64,000 nucleotides of DNA from Peristeroidobacter soli (GCF_004138485.1 NZ_RYEV01000003.1:1178001-1242000), one strand, 5' to 3'. Shown: positions 7,929 through 17,043, counted from the stretch's first letter. The notes: a model not told the origin generated them from the sequence alone. Made by a program: numbers and translations.

Positions 7929-9259
7929 CAATACAACGTCCGGTAGCGTTCGCACACTTCCGAGGGCGACAGGCTGGCGAGCGTATCCAGCTCGGCCTTG
8001 CGCACGCCGTGGAATGACTCGATGAACAGCGGATCGAACCAGCTTTGCACGACCGCGTCGGCATCGAACGCTTTCAGCGCGGCAGGCAAATTCTCGGGTA
8101 GGCGCACCAGCCCCAGCGCGGCACGCTGCTGATCGGTCATCTCGGTCGGATCGTCATCGACCAGTGGCGGGCTGGGCATCTTGGCCTTCAATCCTTCCAG
8201 GCCCGCGAGCACGACCGCCGTCATCACCAGATAAGGATTCGCGGTCGCATCGGCCGCGCGATATTCGATGTTGAACTGCGGCGACGGATCGGCACCGCCG
8301 ATCGACACGACCGGACAGATGCGCAGCGTCGCCTCGCGATGCTGATTCGCGATCCAGGTGTACGAGGAGCTCCAGGCGTGCGGCTTCAAGCGGTAGTACG
8401 AGGGCAGGCTCGGCGCCGTGAGCGCGGTGATGCCCGGCAAATGTTTGAGGATGCCGGCGCAGAACGCCGCGGCTTGCGGTGACATTCCGCCAGGACCGTC
8501 GGCTGCATACGTCAGCGGCTTGCCATTCACGTCGCGGAAGCTGAAGTGAAGATGCACGCCGTTGCCAACGCCGTCCGGTGACGTCTTCGGTGCGAAGCTC
8601 GCATGCCAACCCTTGGCGCGCGCAATCTCACGAGCGATTTCGCGAATGACCACGCAGCGATCCGACGCGGTGATGCCATCGCTCGGGCCGCAGGTCACTT
8701 CGAATTGATCGGCGCCGAATTCGGAGATCACGACTTCGGGATCGACGCCGGCTTGTTCCAGCGCAGCCATCAGGCGCGAGGTGTATTCATCGGCGCTGCG
8801 TAGGGCAGCGAACGACAAGGCATGTGAGGGAGGCAGGGCGGCGCCAAATAGCTGGAACTCCTGCTCGAAGCTCGCGAGCAGATTGATGCCGTGCTCATCA
8901 CGCAGGCGATTCAGCGCATTTTTCAGCAGCGTCCGCGTGCAGCAGTTCCAGGGCGAGCCGTCCAGACCGACGATATTGCCAAACACGATGTCGAAAGGAG
9001 TGATCCGGCCGGTATGTTCCGTGCGGTAACGGGCCTTCAGGTCCGGGATCACCCGCAGATCGCCCCGTGCGCCCCACGGATTGGGATTCGCGATGGAATT
9101 GAACGGCGTCAGGCAAATGTTTGCTTGCAGCCAGCCGATGCCGTGCCTGGAGATGCGCTCCAGGTTCTTGGCGGCGACGAAGCGGCCGCGCGTGATCGCG
9201 GCGAGGTCGGTGGTGGTGACGCCAACGAGTGGCTCGAGGCCGGCAGTGATGTTGCTCAT
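7928..9259 (-). CDS. Glutamine synthetase-like gamma-glutamyl ligase (PuuA/GlnT type)
   Basis: The 443-residue protein has the GS catalytic fold: SFEQEFQLFG (metal glutamates), QFEVTCGPSDG, GNGVHLHFSFRD, and the ATP and substrate segment WSSSYTWIANQHREATLR. The length and sequence fit GlnA-related gamma-glutamylpolyamine synthetases and GlnT-type ligases, which join glutamate to an amine using ATP, rather than classical ammonia-assimilating GlnA. ATG 9259 overlaps the preceding stop as ATGA. Together with a downstream amidohydrolase and isochorismatase hydrolase it suggests gamma-glutamylation of an amine or amino acid before its breakdown; the substrate is unknown. Confidence 0.85.
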   Translation of the reverse strand: MSNITAGLEPLVGVTTTDLAAITRGRFVAAKNLERISRHGIGWLQANICLTPFNSIANPNPWGARGDLRVIPDLKARYRTEHTGRITPFDIVFGNIVGLDGSPWNCCTRTLLKNALNRLRDEHGINLLASFEQEFQLFGAALPPSHALSFAALRSADEYTSRLMAALEQAGVDPEVVISEFGADQFEVTCGPSDGITASDRCVVIREIAREIARAKGWHASFAPKTSPDGVGNGVHLHFSFRDVNGKPLTYAADGPGGMSPQAAAFCAGILKHLPGITALTAPSLPSYYRLKPHAWSSSYTWIANQHREATLRICPVVSIGGADPSPQFNIEYRAADATANPYLVMTAVVLAGLEGLKAKMPSPPLVDDDPTEMTDQQRAALGLVRLPENLPAALKAFDADAVVQSWFDPLFIESFHGVRKAELDTLASLSPSEVCERYRTLY

Positions 9260-9894
9260 GAGCGAAGCGCGGCGAAGCGAGCCGCGACCGTAGTCGTATC
9301 CGCAGTCCAGCAGTATCCGCCAAACGCCTGCAGCGCCGTCTCGTGCCGCTGTTGTGTCTTGGCACCGCATGCGTCATGGACGCACGTGATCATGTAGCCG
9401 AGATCCGCACCGTCGCGTACCGCCATGTCGACGCACTGGTCGGTCATGATGCCGGATACGATCAGATTGCGAACGCCCAGGTTGCGCAGCAGGTAATGAA
9501 TGTTGGTGGAGTTGAAAACGCCCGAGGACGTTTTCGGCAACAGGATCTCATCGTTCACCGGCATCAGCGACGGCACGGGCAGCGCCAGCGGATCGTCCGG
9601 GCCCAGATGAATGGGCGTCATCTTGTGATCGAGGCCACGATCCCGGCCGTCGCGCGTCAGGCTGCGAATGATGGTGTGGATCACTTCGACGCCGTTGTCG
9701 CGCGCCGCTTGCAGCAGGCGCTCGTTGTTGGGAATCACGCGCTGCGCGGCTTCGCGATAGAAATAATCTTCAGCCGAGCCCGGATGATCCGGATCGGCGC
9801 CCGGCTCGAGCCAGGCACGTTGCAGGTCGATCAGCAGCAGCGCGGTTTGTCCGGGCCGGAAGGCCTCGTCCCGCTTGGGAATGGACTGTGTCAT
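9256..9894 (-). CDS. Isochorismatase-family cysteine hydrolase
   Basis: The 212-residue protein carries the Asp-Lys-Cys triad of the family: Asp in LLIDLQRAWL, Lys in LLPKTSSGVFNSTN, and Cys in GIMTDQCVDMAVRDG. Members include nicotinamidase, N-carbamoylsarcosine amidase and biuret hydrolase; all cleave a C-N or vinyl-ether bond through a cysteine acyl intermediate. Its ATG overlaps the stop of the RpiR gene as TGATG, and its own stop overlaps the ligase start as ATGA. It is therefore tightly coupled to both and probably releases an amide or carbamoyl group in the same pathway. No signal peptide, so cytoplasmic. Confidence 0.85.
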   Translation of the reverse strand: MTQSIPKRDEAFRPGQTALLLIDLQRAWLEPGADPDHPGSAEDYFYREAAQRVIPNNERLLQAARDNGVEVIHTIIRSLTRDGRDRGLDHKMTPIHLGPDDPLALPVPSLMPVNDEILLPKTSSGVFNSTNIHYLLRNLGVRNLIVSGIMTDQCVDMAVRDGADLGYMITCVHDACGAKTQQRHETALQAFGGYCWTADTTTVAARFAALRS

Positions 9895-10814
9895 CAGCGT
9901 TTCTTCTTGGCGGCGGTCCGCTTGGCCGGCGCCTTGGTGCCATCGACGGTCGCGATATTGCGGGAACGAATCCGCTCCAGCTCTTCCATGCGCGTGCCGT
10001 TGTTGTCGGGTTGCTCGGCGACGATGCGGGCGACCAGTGCTTCCATCTGGGCCACCGCCGGCGCGAGCGTGTCATAAGGAGAGTCGGCTTCCATCGGGCC
10101 GACGATCACGACTTTCGCGTGCTCGGCGGCCGGCGAGCGCCACACGTCCGTGAACAGAACGATCTGAGCGCCGCGCTCGGCGGCCTGCTCGGCGAAACGA
10201 ATCACGTCCGTTTGATAACGGCGGTGATCGAACACGACCAGGGTGTCGCGCGGGCCGGCGTCGAGCAGCAGGTCGAAGCTTTCGGCCGACAGCGACGGCA
10301 CTTCGATCACGCCCGGGCGGAATTGAGCGAGGTAGCCCGCCAGCATGCCGGCGATGTGCCGGCTGAAGCGGCCACCCAGCAGCAGGACGCGGCCCTTGGC
10401 TTCCATGATCAGCTGCACGGCTTTGCCATAGGTCTGCGGCAGCGTCATCGCGGCGGCGGATTCGACGGTGGTGGCAGCCGAGCGAATATATGTTTCCTCG
10501 ACACTGCGACCGCTGGTGGCGGCGGCACGGGTCGGACGCTTCGCTTCCATCATCATCAAGGGCGAGCGCAACCCGGCCTCGACTTCTTCGAGCAGGCGCT
10601 TCTGGAAGGCGGCGAAGCCGTCGAAGCCCAGCTTGGTGACCATGCGGATCACGCTCGGATCGCTGACCCCGGCACGCCGCGCCAATGCGGTGGCGGTGCC
10701 GAGACCGGCGACCGGATAGTCGCCCAGCAGCACCTGGGCTATCTTGGCTTCGGCCGGCGTCAGTGCCAGACCGTGCTGAGTGAGCAAATCCCGGATCGGG
10801 GCAGCGACGTTCAA
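9894..10814 (-). CDS. RpiR/MurR-family transcriptional regulator
   Basis: The 306-residue protein has an N-terminal RpiR helix-turn-helix (LTPAEAKIAQVLL, TALARRAGVSDPSVIRMV) in residues 1-80 and a C-terminal SIS phospho-sugar-isomerase-like domain (VLLLGGRFSRHIAGML, TLVVFDHRRYQTDVIRFAEQ) around residues 130-260, ending in a lysine-rich tail. The start is TTG with GGAG eight bases upstream. It is the first gene of the operon with the isochorismatase, ligase and amidohydrolase, and divergent from the ABC transporter. It probably senses a metabolite through the SIS domain and controls both directions. RpiR members often bind TGTAA/TTACA-type repeats, which occur in this intergenic region. Confidence 0.88.
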   Translation of the reverse strand: MNVAAPIRDLLTQHGLALTPAEAKIAQVLLGDYPVAGLGTATALARRAGVSDPSVIRMVTKLGFDGFAAFQKRLLEEVEAGLRSPLMMMEAKRPTRAAATSGRSVEETYIRSAATTVESAAAMTLPQTYGKAVQLIMEAKGRVLLLGGRFSRHIAGMLAGYLAQFRPGVIEVPSLSAESFDLLLDAGPRDTLVVFDHRRYQTDVIRFAEQAAERGAQIVLFTDVWRSPAAEHAKVVIVGPMEADSPYDTLAPAVAQMEALVARIVAEQPDNNGTRMEELERIRSRNIATVDGTKAPAKRTAAKKKR

Positions 10815-10841
10815 AGTGAGGACTCCGTTTCTGACGGCAGA

Positions 10842-10909
10842 ATTACATATGATGCTGTAACTTGCAATTCTGAAGAATTATTGACATCGACGGTGCGACC
10901 CCCTCTAAT
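10842..10909 (+). promoter_or_regulatory. Transporter promoter TTGACA-17-TCTAAT with conserved operator block
   Basis: TTGACA 10881-10886 and TCTAAT 10904-10909 are 17 bases apart. ATTACA at 10842-10847 stands 18 bases before AATTCTGAAG at 10866, the same distance as ATTACA-N18-AATTTTGAAG at 4067-4100. A TTACA-N8-TGTAA inverted repeat (10843-10860) and AATTC-TGAA-GAATT (10866-10879) are included. Likely controlled by the adjacent RpiR regulator. Confidence 0.65.
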
Positions 10910-10947
10910 CTGTAAACACGGGGTTGGCGGCCGGGCATCCGGCCGAA

Positions 10948-12777
10948 ATGGGGCATCACTTGTCTTCCGGAATGCGCAGTGCGTTGGCCGATTCGGTCGC
11001 CATGGCAGCCGCAGTGCTGCTGATCGCGGTGGCCGCGGCGCTGTTTGGCAGCACCTCGATGCAGCGGGTGGTGGCGCATGCCGCCGTCATGTTATCCGCG
11101 GTGCTGGCGCTGCAGCTGTTCTCCGGCAACTCTCGCATTGTTTCTTTCGGTCACGCCGCGTTCATGGCCATCGGCGCCTACACGGTGGGCATTCTCACTT
11201 TGAATGCGCAGCTTCAGCACAACGCGTTGCCGCAGCTGCCGTCGTTCCTCGCCGGTCTGGAATTGTCGACCTGGAATGCACTGATCATCGCGGCGATCGT
11301 CGGCGCGGTTGCCGGTGTGATCAGCGGCGCGACTCTGTTGAGGCTGTCGGGCTCGGCGGCCGCCATCGCCACGCTCGCATTCCTGATCATTGTTTATACC
11401 TTGCTGGCCGCGGCCCGCGAGATCACGCGCGGCAGCCAGCCTTTTTACGGCGTGCCTCGCGACGCGGGGCTGTGGGTCACGGCGCTGTTCGCAATGCTCA
11501 CCTTGGTGATCACCCGGACGTTTCGTGAGACGTCCTGGGGCCTGGCTGCGAGAGCCGCGGCGGATGACGAGGCCGGTGCCATTGCAGTTGGCATCAATCC
11601 GCGCGCGGCCTTTTTCTTCCCTTGGGTGCTGAGCGCGACGCTCGCGGCGGTGGCGGGTGGATTGCTCGCGCAGGTGTTGGGCGCGTTCACGCCGCATACG
11701 TTCTATTTCGATCTGGCGTTCACGCTGCTCGTGACCTTGATCGTCGGCGGCATGGGCTCTTCGCTCGGCGCGCTGGCGGGCTTGCTCGCAACCACGGTAT
11801 TGATCGAGGTCATGCGTCAGGTCGAAAGCGCGGTGTCGTTCTTCGGTCTGACGCAGAGTGCGCTGGCGATCGCAATGATCCTGGTGATCTGGCGTCGCCC
11901 GGAAGGATTGAGTGGCGGGCTGGAACTGAATCTTCTGCGCCGGCTCGGCAAGCAGCCCGCGGCGACGGTGGTTCCCGCGGAAGTGAAGCGGGCGAACGCC
12001 GATGTTCTGCGGGTCGCGGCGGTGACCAAGCGGTACGCGGGGCTGGTCGCTGTGTCCGATGTTTCTTTCGAAATCGCGCCCGACAGCATCACCGGCATCA
12101 TCGGTCCGAACGGCGCGGGCAAGACCACGCTGGTCAGCATGCTCGCCGGTCACGTGCCGCCGACGGAAGGAAAAATTCATCTGGGCGAGACCGCCGTTCA
12201 CGAGACGGCTGCGCACCGGGTCGTGCGTGCGGGCCTCGGCCGGACCTTTCAAAACATTCGCGTCTTCACGCGGATGACCGTCCTGGAGAACGTGCTGTCG
12301 GCGGCGCGCGGCGTGCACTCGAATGTCGCGGCGGCTGAAGAAGCAGCTCGACGCGAGCTCGCTCGGGTGGGGTTGCTCGAGCAGGCGGATGCGTTGGCCG
12401 GCAGCCTCGCTTACGGCATGCGTCGGCGCGTCGAGATCGCACGCGCGCTGGCTTGTGAGCCGACATTTCTATTATTGGACGAGCCGGCGGCAGGCCTGAA
12501 TCCGGCGGAGACGCGCGAGTTGATGACGCTGCTCGCGGCCGTTCGAAAGGAGCGGGGCATCGGCATCGTGCTCGTCGAGCATGACCTGATGTTCGTGATG
12601 CAGCTGTGCGAGCGCATCCTGGTACTGGATCAGGGGCGGCTGATTGCCGATGGCACGCCCGCGGAGGTGCAGAGTCATCCGGCGGTCATCGCCGCTTATC
12701 TCGGCAGCCGCGTGGCCGCGAAGTCGCTCGCCACGAGCACGCCGAGTCTTGGGGCCGTGGTCACGGAGTCCAATTGA
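10948..12777 (+). CDS. Fused branched-chain-type ABC permease and ATPase (LivM-LivG)
   Basis: The 609-residue protein joins a LivM-like permease (about residues 1-340, multiple hydrophobic segments; FGHAAFMAIGAYTVG is the family signature) to a LivG-like ATPase (about 355-600) with Walker A GPNGAGKTT near residue 386, signature LAYGMRRRVEIARALA, and Walker B FLLLDEPAAGLNP near 508. It would import an amino acid or similar solute at the inner membrane. With the promoter's -10 at 10904-10909, ATG 10948 or ATG 10972 are the likely starts; TTG 10924 also opens the frame but lies only a few bases from the expected transcript start. The lipoprotein, second ATPase and second permease follow. Confidence 0.88.
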   Translation: MGHHLSSGMRSALADSVAMAAAVLLIAVAAALFGSTSMQRVVAHAAVMLSAVLALQLFSGNSRIVSFGHAAFMAIGAYTVGILTLNAQLQHNALPQLPSFLAGLELSTWNALIIAAIVGAVAGVISGATLLRLSGSAAAIATLAFLIIVYTLLAAAREITRGSQPFYGVPRDAGLWVTALFAMLTLVITRTFRETSWGLAARAAADDEAGAIAVGINPRAAFFFPWVLSATLAAVAGGLLAQVLGAFTPHTFYFDLAFTLLVTLIVGGMGSSLGALAGLLATTVLIEVMRQVESAVSFFGLTQSALAIAMILVIWRRPEGLSGGLELNLLRRLGKQPAATVVPAEVKRANADVLRVAAVTKRYAGLVAVSDVSFEIAPDSITGIIGPNGAGKTTLVSMLAGHVPPTEGKIHLGETAVHETAAHRVVRAGLGRTFQNIRVFTRMTVLENVLSAARGVHSNVAAAEEAARRELARVGLLEQADALAGSLAYGMRRRVEIARALACEPTFLLLDEPAAGLNPAETRELMTLLAAVRKERGIGIVLVEHDLMFVMQLCERILVLDQGRLIADGTPAEVQSHPAVIAAYLGSRVAAKSLATSTPSLGAVVTESN

Positions 12778-12900
12778 GCGGGCCGGCGTCTCGGCCCCCT
12801 GGCCGCGAAGGTTCAATGAGCGGGACCTGTGATGAGCGGGGTCCTGATAGTGAGGAGCGCGAGATGTTTGGTGGCGTTTGTCGTCTTGGGGAACTGACGC

Positions 12901-14073
12901 ATGGGTAAATCGGTGCGGAGAATGTCCGTCGTTGCGGGGGCCATTGCGCTCGCCCTCGGCGGTTGCGGGTCCAAGCACGACGATTCGACCATCGTCATCG
13001 GTGTGGTCACCGCGCAGACCGGTGTGCTCGCTTCTTACGATCAGCCGTCGCTTGCCGGCTTCCGCATGTCCATCGATGAGATCAATGCTCGTGGCGGACT
13101 CGGTGGCAAGCATCCGGTGAAGCTGCTGGTGCGTGACACGCGATCGGATACCGCGACGACCGCCGCCGCCGCTCAGGAACTGGTGGATGAGGGCGCGAAG
13201 ATCATGATCACGCCGTGCGATGCCGATCCCTCCATCGTCGCGGGTCAGGTCACACAGCCGGCCGGCGTGCCGACGCTGACGTTCTGCGGCTCATCGCCGA
13301 TTCTGCCGGGCGCGGTCGGCGACATGATGTTCACGACGTATCCCACCGACAATCTGCAGGCCGCGGCGCTGGCGAAACACGCCTATGAGACGGGGCTGCG
13401 AAAGGTTTATCTGCTCGTGTCGCCGGACACGACCTACACCTCCGGGCTGCCGGAGTACTTCGGCAAAGTGTTCACCAACCTGGGCGGCACGGTCGTCGGG
13501 AAGGGCAGCTTCTCGATGAATCAGCCGGATTTCTCGGTCGCGGTCACGACCATTCGTAACTTGAAGGAGCAGCCCGATCTGATCATGACGGCTGCCTACG
13601 AGCCCGACTTTCCCGCGTTCGTGCGTCAGCTGCGTGCGGCAGGTGTCACCACGCCGGTGTTTGGAGCTGACGCGCTCGGCACGCCGACGATCGCGGGACT
13701 GGGCGAGCTCGCGAACGGTGTCGTGTTCACGTCCGCAGGCTGCGCGACGCCGGGCAGCAAGCTGGAAGCATTCAACCAGCAGTTCAATAAAGTGACGGGT
13801 CACCTGCCGAGCTCCGCCTATGAAGTGAATGGCTATGAGATCGGCCTGTTGCTGGACGCCGCCGTGAAATCGGCGACGTCGATGAGTGGCCCGGCGATTC
13901 GCGACGCGCTCGACAATCTCGAGAACTTCGAGGCGGTCACGGGCACGATCACTTATCGCGGCACTCAGCGCATTCCGGTTCGATCGGTGGCCCTGCTGCG
14001 CTATGAAGGCGGCAAAGCCCAATGTTTGCAGTCGGTCACGCCGGCTGCGTCGGAAATTCCGGCTCCGCTCTGA
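12901..14073 (+). CDS. ABC transporter substrate-binding lipoprotein (LivJ/K type)
   Basis: The 390-residue protein starts with a lipoprotein signal ending in the lipobox LGGC (near residue 22). The ligand-binding fold of periplasmic-binding family 6 follows: IVIGVVTAQTGVLASYDQ, INARGGLGGKHPVKLLVRDT, LVDEGAKIMI, FGADALGTPT. It should capture an amino acid, peptide or aromatic acid in the periplasm and deliver it to the flanking permeases. It lies 123 bp after the LivM-LivG fusion; that gap holds only short frames. Ligand unknown, but the neighbouring ligase, aminotransferases and hydrolases point to an amino compound. Confidence 0.88.
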   Translation: MGKSVRRMSVVAGAIALALGGCGSKHDDSTIVIGVVTAQTGVLASYDQPSLAGFRMSIDEINARGGLGGKHPVKLLVRDTRSDTATTAAAAQELVDEGAKIMITPCDADPSIVAGQVTQPAGVPTLTFCGSSPILPGAVGDMMFTTYPTDNLQAAALAKHAYETGLRKVYLLVSPDTTYTSGLPEYFGKVFTNLGGTVVGKGSFSMNQPDFSVAVTTIRNLKEQPDLIMTAAYEPDFPAFVRQLRAAGVTTPVFGADALGTPTIAGLGELANGVVFTSAGCATPGSKLEAFNQQFNKVTGHLPSSAYEVNGYEIGLLLDAAVKSATSMSGPAIRDALDNLENFEAVTGTITYRGTQRIPVRSVALLRYEGGKAQCLQSVTPAASEIPAPL

Positions 14074-14075
14074 TC

Positions 14076-14783
14076 ATGCTGCACGCAGAAGGCATCAAGG
14101 TTCGATACGGCGAGATCGAAGCCATTCATGGCGTCGATCTGAACGTGGGCGAGCGCGAAGTGGTTGCGCTCATCGGCGCGAACGGCGCCGGCAAGAGCAC
14201 GACGTTGAACGCGCTGTGCGGCTTGTTGCCAACGGTGGCGGGCAAGATTTCCTTCCTGGGCACCGATGTCACTGGCTGGGCTCCGGACAAGATTTCCCGC
14301 AATGGCATGGCGCTGACCCCTGAAGGCCGGCGCGTGTTCGGCCAGCTCACTGTCGCGGAGAACCTGATGCTCGGTGGCGCCGCTCACGCGGGTCGCGCCG
14401 AACGCGTGCGACGGCAGGAAGAGCTGCTCGAGTTGTTTCCGGTCCTGCGCAGTCGCATGACGCAGAAGGCAGGAAACATGTCCGGCGGCGAGCAGCAGAT
14501 GCTCGCCATCGGGCGTTCGCTGATGTCCCGGCCGAAGCTGCTGCTGCTGGATGAGCCGTCGCTCGGGCTCGCGCCGCAGATGGTCGATAAGGTGTTCGAT
14601 CTGATCGTCGCGCTTCGCAAGGCGGGGCTGTCCATTCTGCTGGTGGAGCAGAACGTCGGGCTCGCACTGGAAATCGCCGATCGAGCCAGCGTGCTCCGCG
14701 GCGGTAGCATCGCGTTGAGTGGTAGCGCCGAGGAACTGGCGTCGTCGGATCTCGTGCGTCAGGCCTACCTCGGAGTGCACTGA
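14076..14783 (+). CDS. livF: Branched-chain-type ABC transporter ATPase LivF
   Basis: The 235-residue ATPase has Walker A GANGAGKST near residue 34, Q-loop region LTPEGRRVFGQLTV, signature MSGGEQQMLAIGRSL, Walker B LLLLDEPSLGLAP and switch VEQNV. The sequence LTPEGRRVF is typical of LivF rather than LivG. ATG 14076 lies two bases after the lipoprotein stop; the frame opens earlier inside that gene but those residues match nothing. It pairs with the fused LivG domain to power the importer. Confidence 0.9.
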   Translation: MLHAEGIKVRYGEIEAIHGVDLNVGEREVVALIGANGAGKSTTLNALCGLLPTVAGKISFLGTDVTGWAPDKISRNGMALTPEGRRVFGQLTVAENLMLGGAAHAGRAERVRRQEELLELFPVLRSRMTQKAGNMSGGEQQMLAIGRSLMSRPKLLLLDEPSLGLAPQMVDKVFDLIVALRKAGLSILLVEQNVGLALEIADRASVLRGGSIALSGSAEELASSDLVRQAYLGVH

Positions 14784-14784
14784 C

Positions 14785-15666
14785 ATGTTGCTTCAGCATG
14801 TAGTCAATGCGATCAGTCTCGGCGGCATCTACGCGCTGCTGGCGCTGGGTCTCGCCATCGTGTTCTCGATCGTCGGGCTCATCAACTTCGCACACGGCGA
14901 GCTGATGACGATCGCGGGTTACACGACGCTCGGCGCACTGTTGTTTGGGGTGCCATTCCCGGCCGCGGTGCTGCTCGCCATCGCGACGACGGCGGTGGCG
15001 GCCATGGCGATGGAGCGGATCGCGTTTCGTCCGATGCGCGGTGCCAGTGTCACGAGCCTGCTGCTGACCAGTTTCGCCGTCAGCGCGCTGTTGAAAGTGA
15101 TATTCCAGAATGGCTTGTCCGCCCGGCCGCAGCCGCTGGCCATGCCGCAGTGGATGACGGGTTCGTATCAGGTGGGCAATGTCGCCATCGGTGTCGGGCC
15201 GACGATTTCCATCGTGATATCGGTGGTCGCGCTGGTCGGGCTGGAGCTGTTTCTGCGTCGAACCGTCACCGGCACGGCCATGCGCGCGGCGGCGGAAGAT
15301 TTTCCGGTCGTGCGCCTGATGGGCATCGCGGCCGGCCGCGTGATTGCAACGGCGTTTGCACTGTCCGGTGTGCTCGCGGGTATCGCTGCACTGTTGTGGG
15401 TCGCGCAGCGCGCGTCGGTCGATCCGTTGATGGGCGCGGTGCCCGTCGTAAAAGCCTTCATCGCAACGGTGGTCGGCGGCTTGGGCAGTCTGCCTGGCGC
15501 GGTCGTCGGCGGGCTGTTGCTGGGCGCGATTGAGATTGGCCTGGACGCGGTATTGCCGCCGTCCGTTGTGCCGTATCGTGATGCCTTCGTGTTAAGCGGC
15601 GTCATTCTGATTTTGCTATTTCGTCCTCAGGGCGTCATTCCCGCGGCCACCGTGCGCCGTGGCTGA
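14785..15666 (+). CDS. livH: Branched-chain-type ABC transporter permease LivH
   Basis: The 293-residue membrane protein begins LLQHVVNAISLGGIYALLAL and contains the LivH signature GLINFAHGELMTIAGY, several hydrophobic helices, and ATVVGGLGSLPGAVVGG near the C-terminus. ATG 14785 follows the livF stop by one base. It is the partner permease of the LivM domain in the upstream fusion. The gene order fusion, binding protein, livF, livH differs from the Escherichia coli order but all five modules are present. Confidence 0.9.
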   Translation: MLLQHVVNAISLGGIYALLALGLAIVFSIVGLINFAHGELMTIAGYTTLGALLFGVPFPAAVLLAIATTAVAAMAMERIAFRPMRGASVTSLLLTSFAVSALLKVIFQNGLSARPQPLAMPQWMTGSYQVGNVAIGVGPTISIVISVVALVGLELFLRRTVTGTAMRAAAEDFPVVRLMGIAAGRVIATAFALSGVLAGIAALLWVAQRASVDPLMGAVPVVKAFIATVVGGLGSLPGAVVGGLLLGAIEIGLDAVLPPSVVPYRDAFVLSGVILILLFRPQGVIPAATVRRG

Positions 15667-15684
15667 TGCGTTTCGGTGTTTTTC

Positions 15685-16887
15685 ATGACTCTATCCGCCA
15701 GTGATCTGTACGCCATCGAGGCTCGCCTCGGGGCTCGCAACTACAAGCCGCTCGATGTCACGCTCACCCGTGGCGAGGGTGTCTGGGTGTGGGACACCGA
15801 GGGCAAACGCTACCTCGATTGTTTGTCGGCGTACTCGGCGCTCAATCAAGGTCATTGTCATCCGAAGATTCTGGCGGCGATGACCGAGCAGGCTCAGCGC
15901 CTCACGCTCACCTCGCGCGCGTTCCGCAACGATCAGTTGCCGCTGCTGTATCAGGATCTGGAAAAGCTCACCGGCGCGAAAATGATCCTGCCGATGAACA
16001 GCGGCGCGGAGGCGGTGGAGTCGGCGCTCAAGGTGACTCGCAAGTGGGGCTACGAAGTGAAGGGCGTGGCGCCGAATCAGGCGAACATCGTCACCTGTTC
16101 CAATAATTTCCACGGTCGTACGCTCGGCATCGTCGGCTTCAGCACCGATCCGCTGGCGCAAAACAATTACGGTCCGTTCGCCGGTGGCTTCAAGACCGTG
16201 CCGTTCGGCGACTTCGATGCGCTGGCCGCCGCGATCGACGACAACACGGTCGGGTTCCTGGTGGAGCCCATTCAGGGTGAAGCTGGCGTGTTGATGCCGC
16301 CTGCCGGTTACTTCAAACGCGTGCGCGAGCTGTGCACGCAGAAGAACATCGTGCTGGTGCTCGATGAGATTCAGACCGGGCTCGGTCGCACCGGCAAGCT
16401 GCTCGCGCAGGAGCATGAAGGCGTCAAGTCGGATCTGACCTTGCTGGGCAAGGCGTTGTCGGGCGGTTTCTATCCGATCTCCGCGGTGCTCGCGAACAAC
16501 GACGTGCTCGAGGTATTGCAGCCGGGCACCCATGGCAGCACGTTCGGCGGCAATCCGCTGGCGAGCGCCATTGCTCGCGCGGCGCTACGCGTGCTCGTCG
16601 AGGAAGGCATGATCGAGAACGCGCGCGTGCAGGGCGAGTATTTCATGAGTCAGCTGCGGGCCATCAAGAGCGATCTGATTCGTGAAGTGCGCGGTCGCGG
16701 TTTGATGATCGCCATCGAGCTGCATCCGCAGGCGGGCGGTGCTTACAAATATTGCGAGCGGCTGCGCGACAAAGGTCTGCTCGCCAAGGATACGCACGTC
16801 AACACGATGCGACTCGCGCCGCCGCTGGTGATCCAGCGGGCCGAGATCGACTTCGCCTGCCAACAGCTGATGGACGTCTTCAAATAA
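15685..16887 (+). CDS. rocD: Ornithine aminotransferase
   Basis: The 400-residue class III aminotransferase is close to ornithine-oxo-acid transaminases throughout: [75 protein letters not shown], cofactor aspartate in [15 protein letters not shown] and lysine in [17 protein letters not shown]. It converts ornithine and 2-oxoglutarate to glutamate semialdehyde (to proline or glutamate). ATG 15685 is chosen; GTG 15676 is possible, and neither has a strong ribosome site. It follows livH by 18 bases and is probably in the transporter operon, hinting that imported substrate yields ornithine or a related omega-amino acid. Confidence 0.88.
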   Translation: MTLSASDLYAIEARLGARNYKPLDVTLTRGEGVWVWDTEGKRYLDCLSAYSALNQGHCHPKILAAMTEQAQRLTLTSRAFRNDQLPLLYQDLEKLTGAKMILPMNSGAEAVESALKVTRKWGYEVKGVAPNQANIVTCSNNFHGRTLGIVGFSTDPLAQNNYGPFAGGFKTVPFGDFDALAAAIDDNTVGFLVEPIQGEAGVLMPPAGYFKRVRELCTQKNIVLVLDEIQTGLGRTGKLLAQEHEGVKSDLTLLGKALSGGFYPISAVLANNDVLEVLQPGTHGSTFGGNPLASAIARAALRVLVEEGMIENARVQGEYFMSQLRAIKSDLIREVRGRGLMIAIELHPQAGGAYKYCERLRDKGLLAKDTHVNTMRLAPPLVIQRAEIDFACQQLMDVFK

Positions 16888-16896
16888 CGATACGCG

Positions 16897-16916
16897 CCGC
16901 GCAATGTCTTGCGCGG
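16897..16916 (+). terminator. GC-rich hairpin after rocD
   Basis: CCGCGCAA-TGTC-TTGCGCGG is a perfect 8-bp stem with a tetraloop ten bases after the rocD stop. No T-tract follows, so it may be a weak or Rho-assisted terminator. Confidence 0.5.
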
Positions 16917-17024
16917 GGCACTGACGCTCACCAAAGTGGGCGCCGCAGGGAATATGGCTGATGCAGGCCCCCAGCGTTGCGACTGGTGGCTCAGCTATCT
17001 AGCGGGCATGGCGTGTAAGTTATC

Positions 17025-17043
17025 CGTCGGCTTGGTGCCGACG
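17025..17043 (+). other. Hairpin in leader before PRC-barrel gene
   Basis: CGTCGGC-TTGGT-GCCGACG forms a perfect 7-bp stem. A second short one, TTGCC-AAA-GGCAA, follows about 17090. The 243-bp gap between rocD and the PRC-barrel gene holds only these and the hairpin at 16897; no gene seen. Confidence 0.35.
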
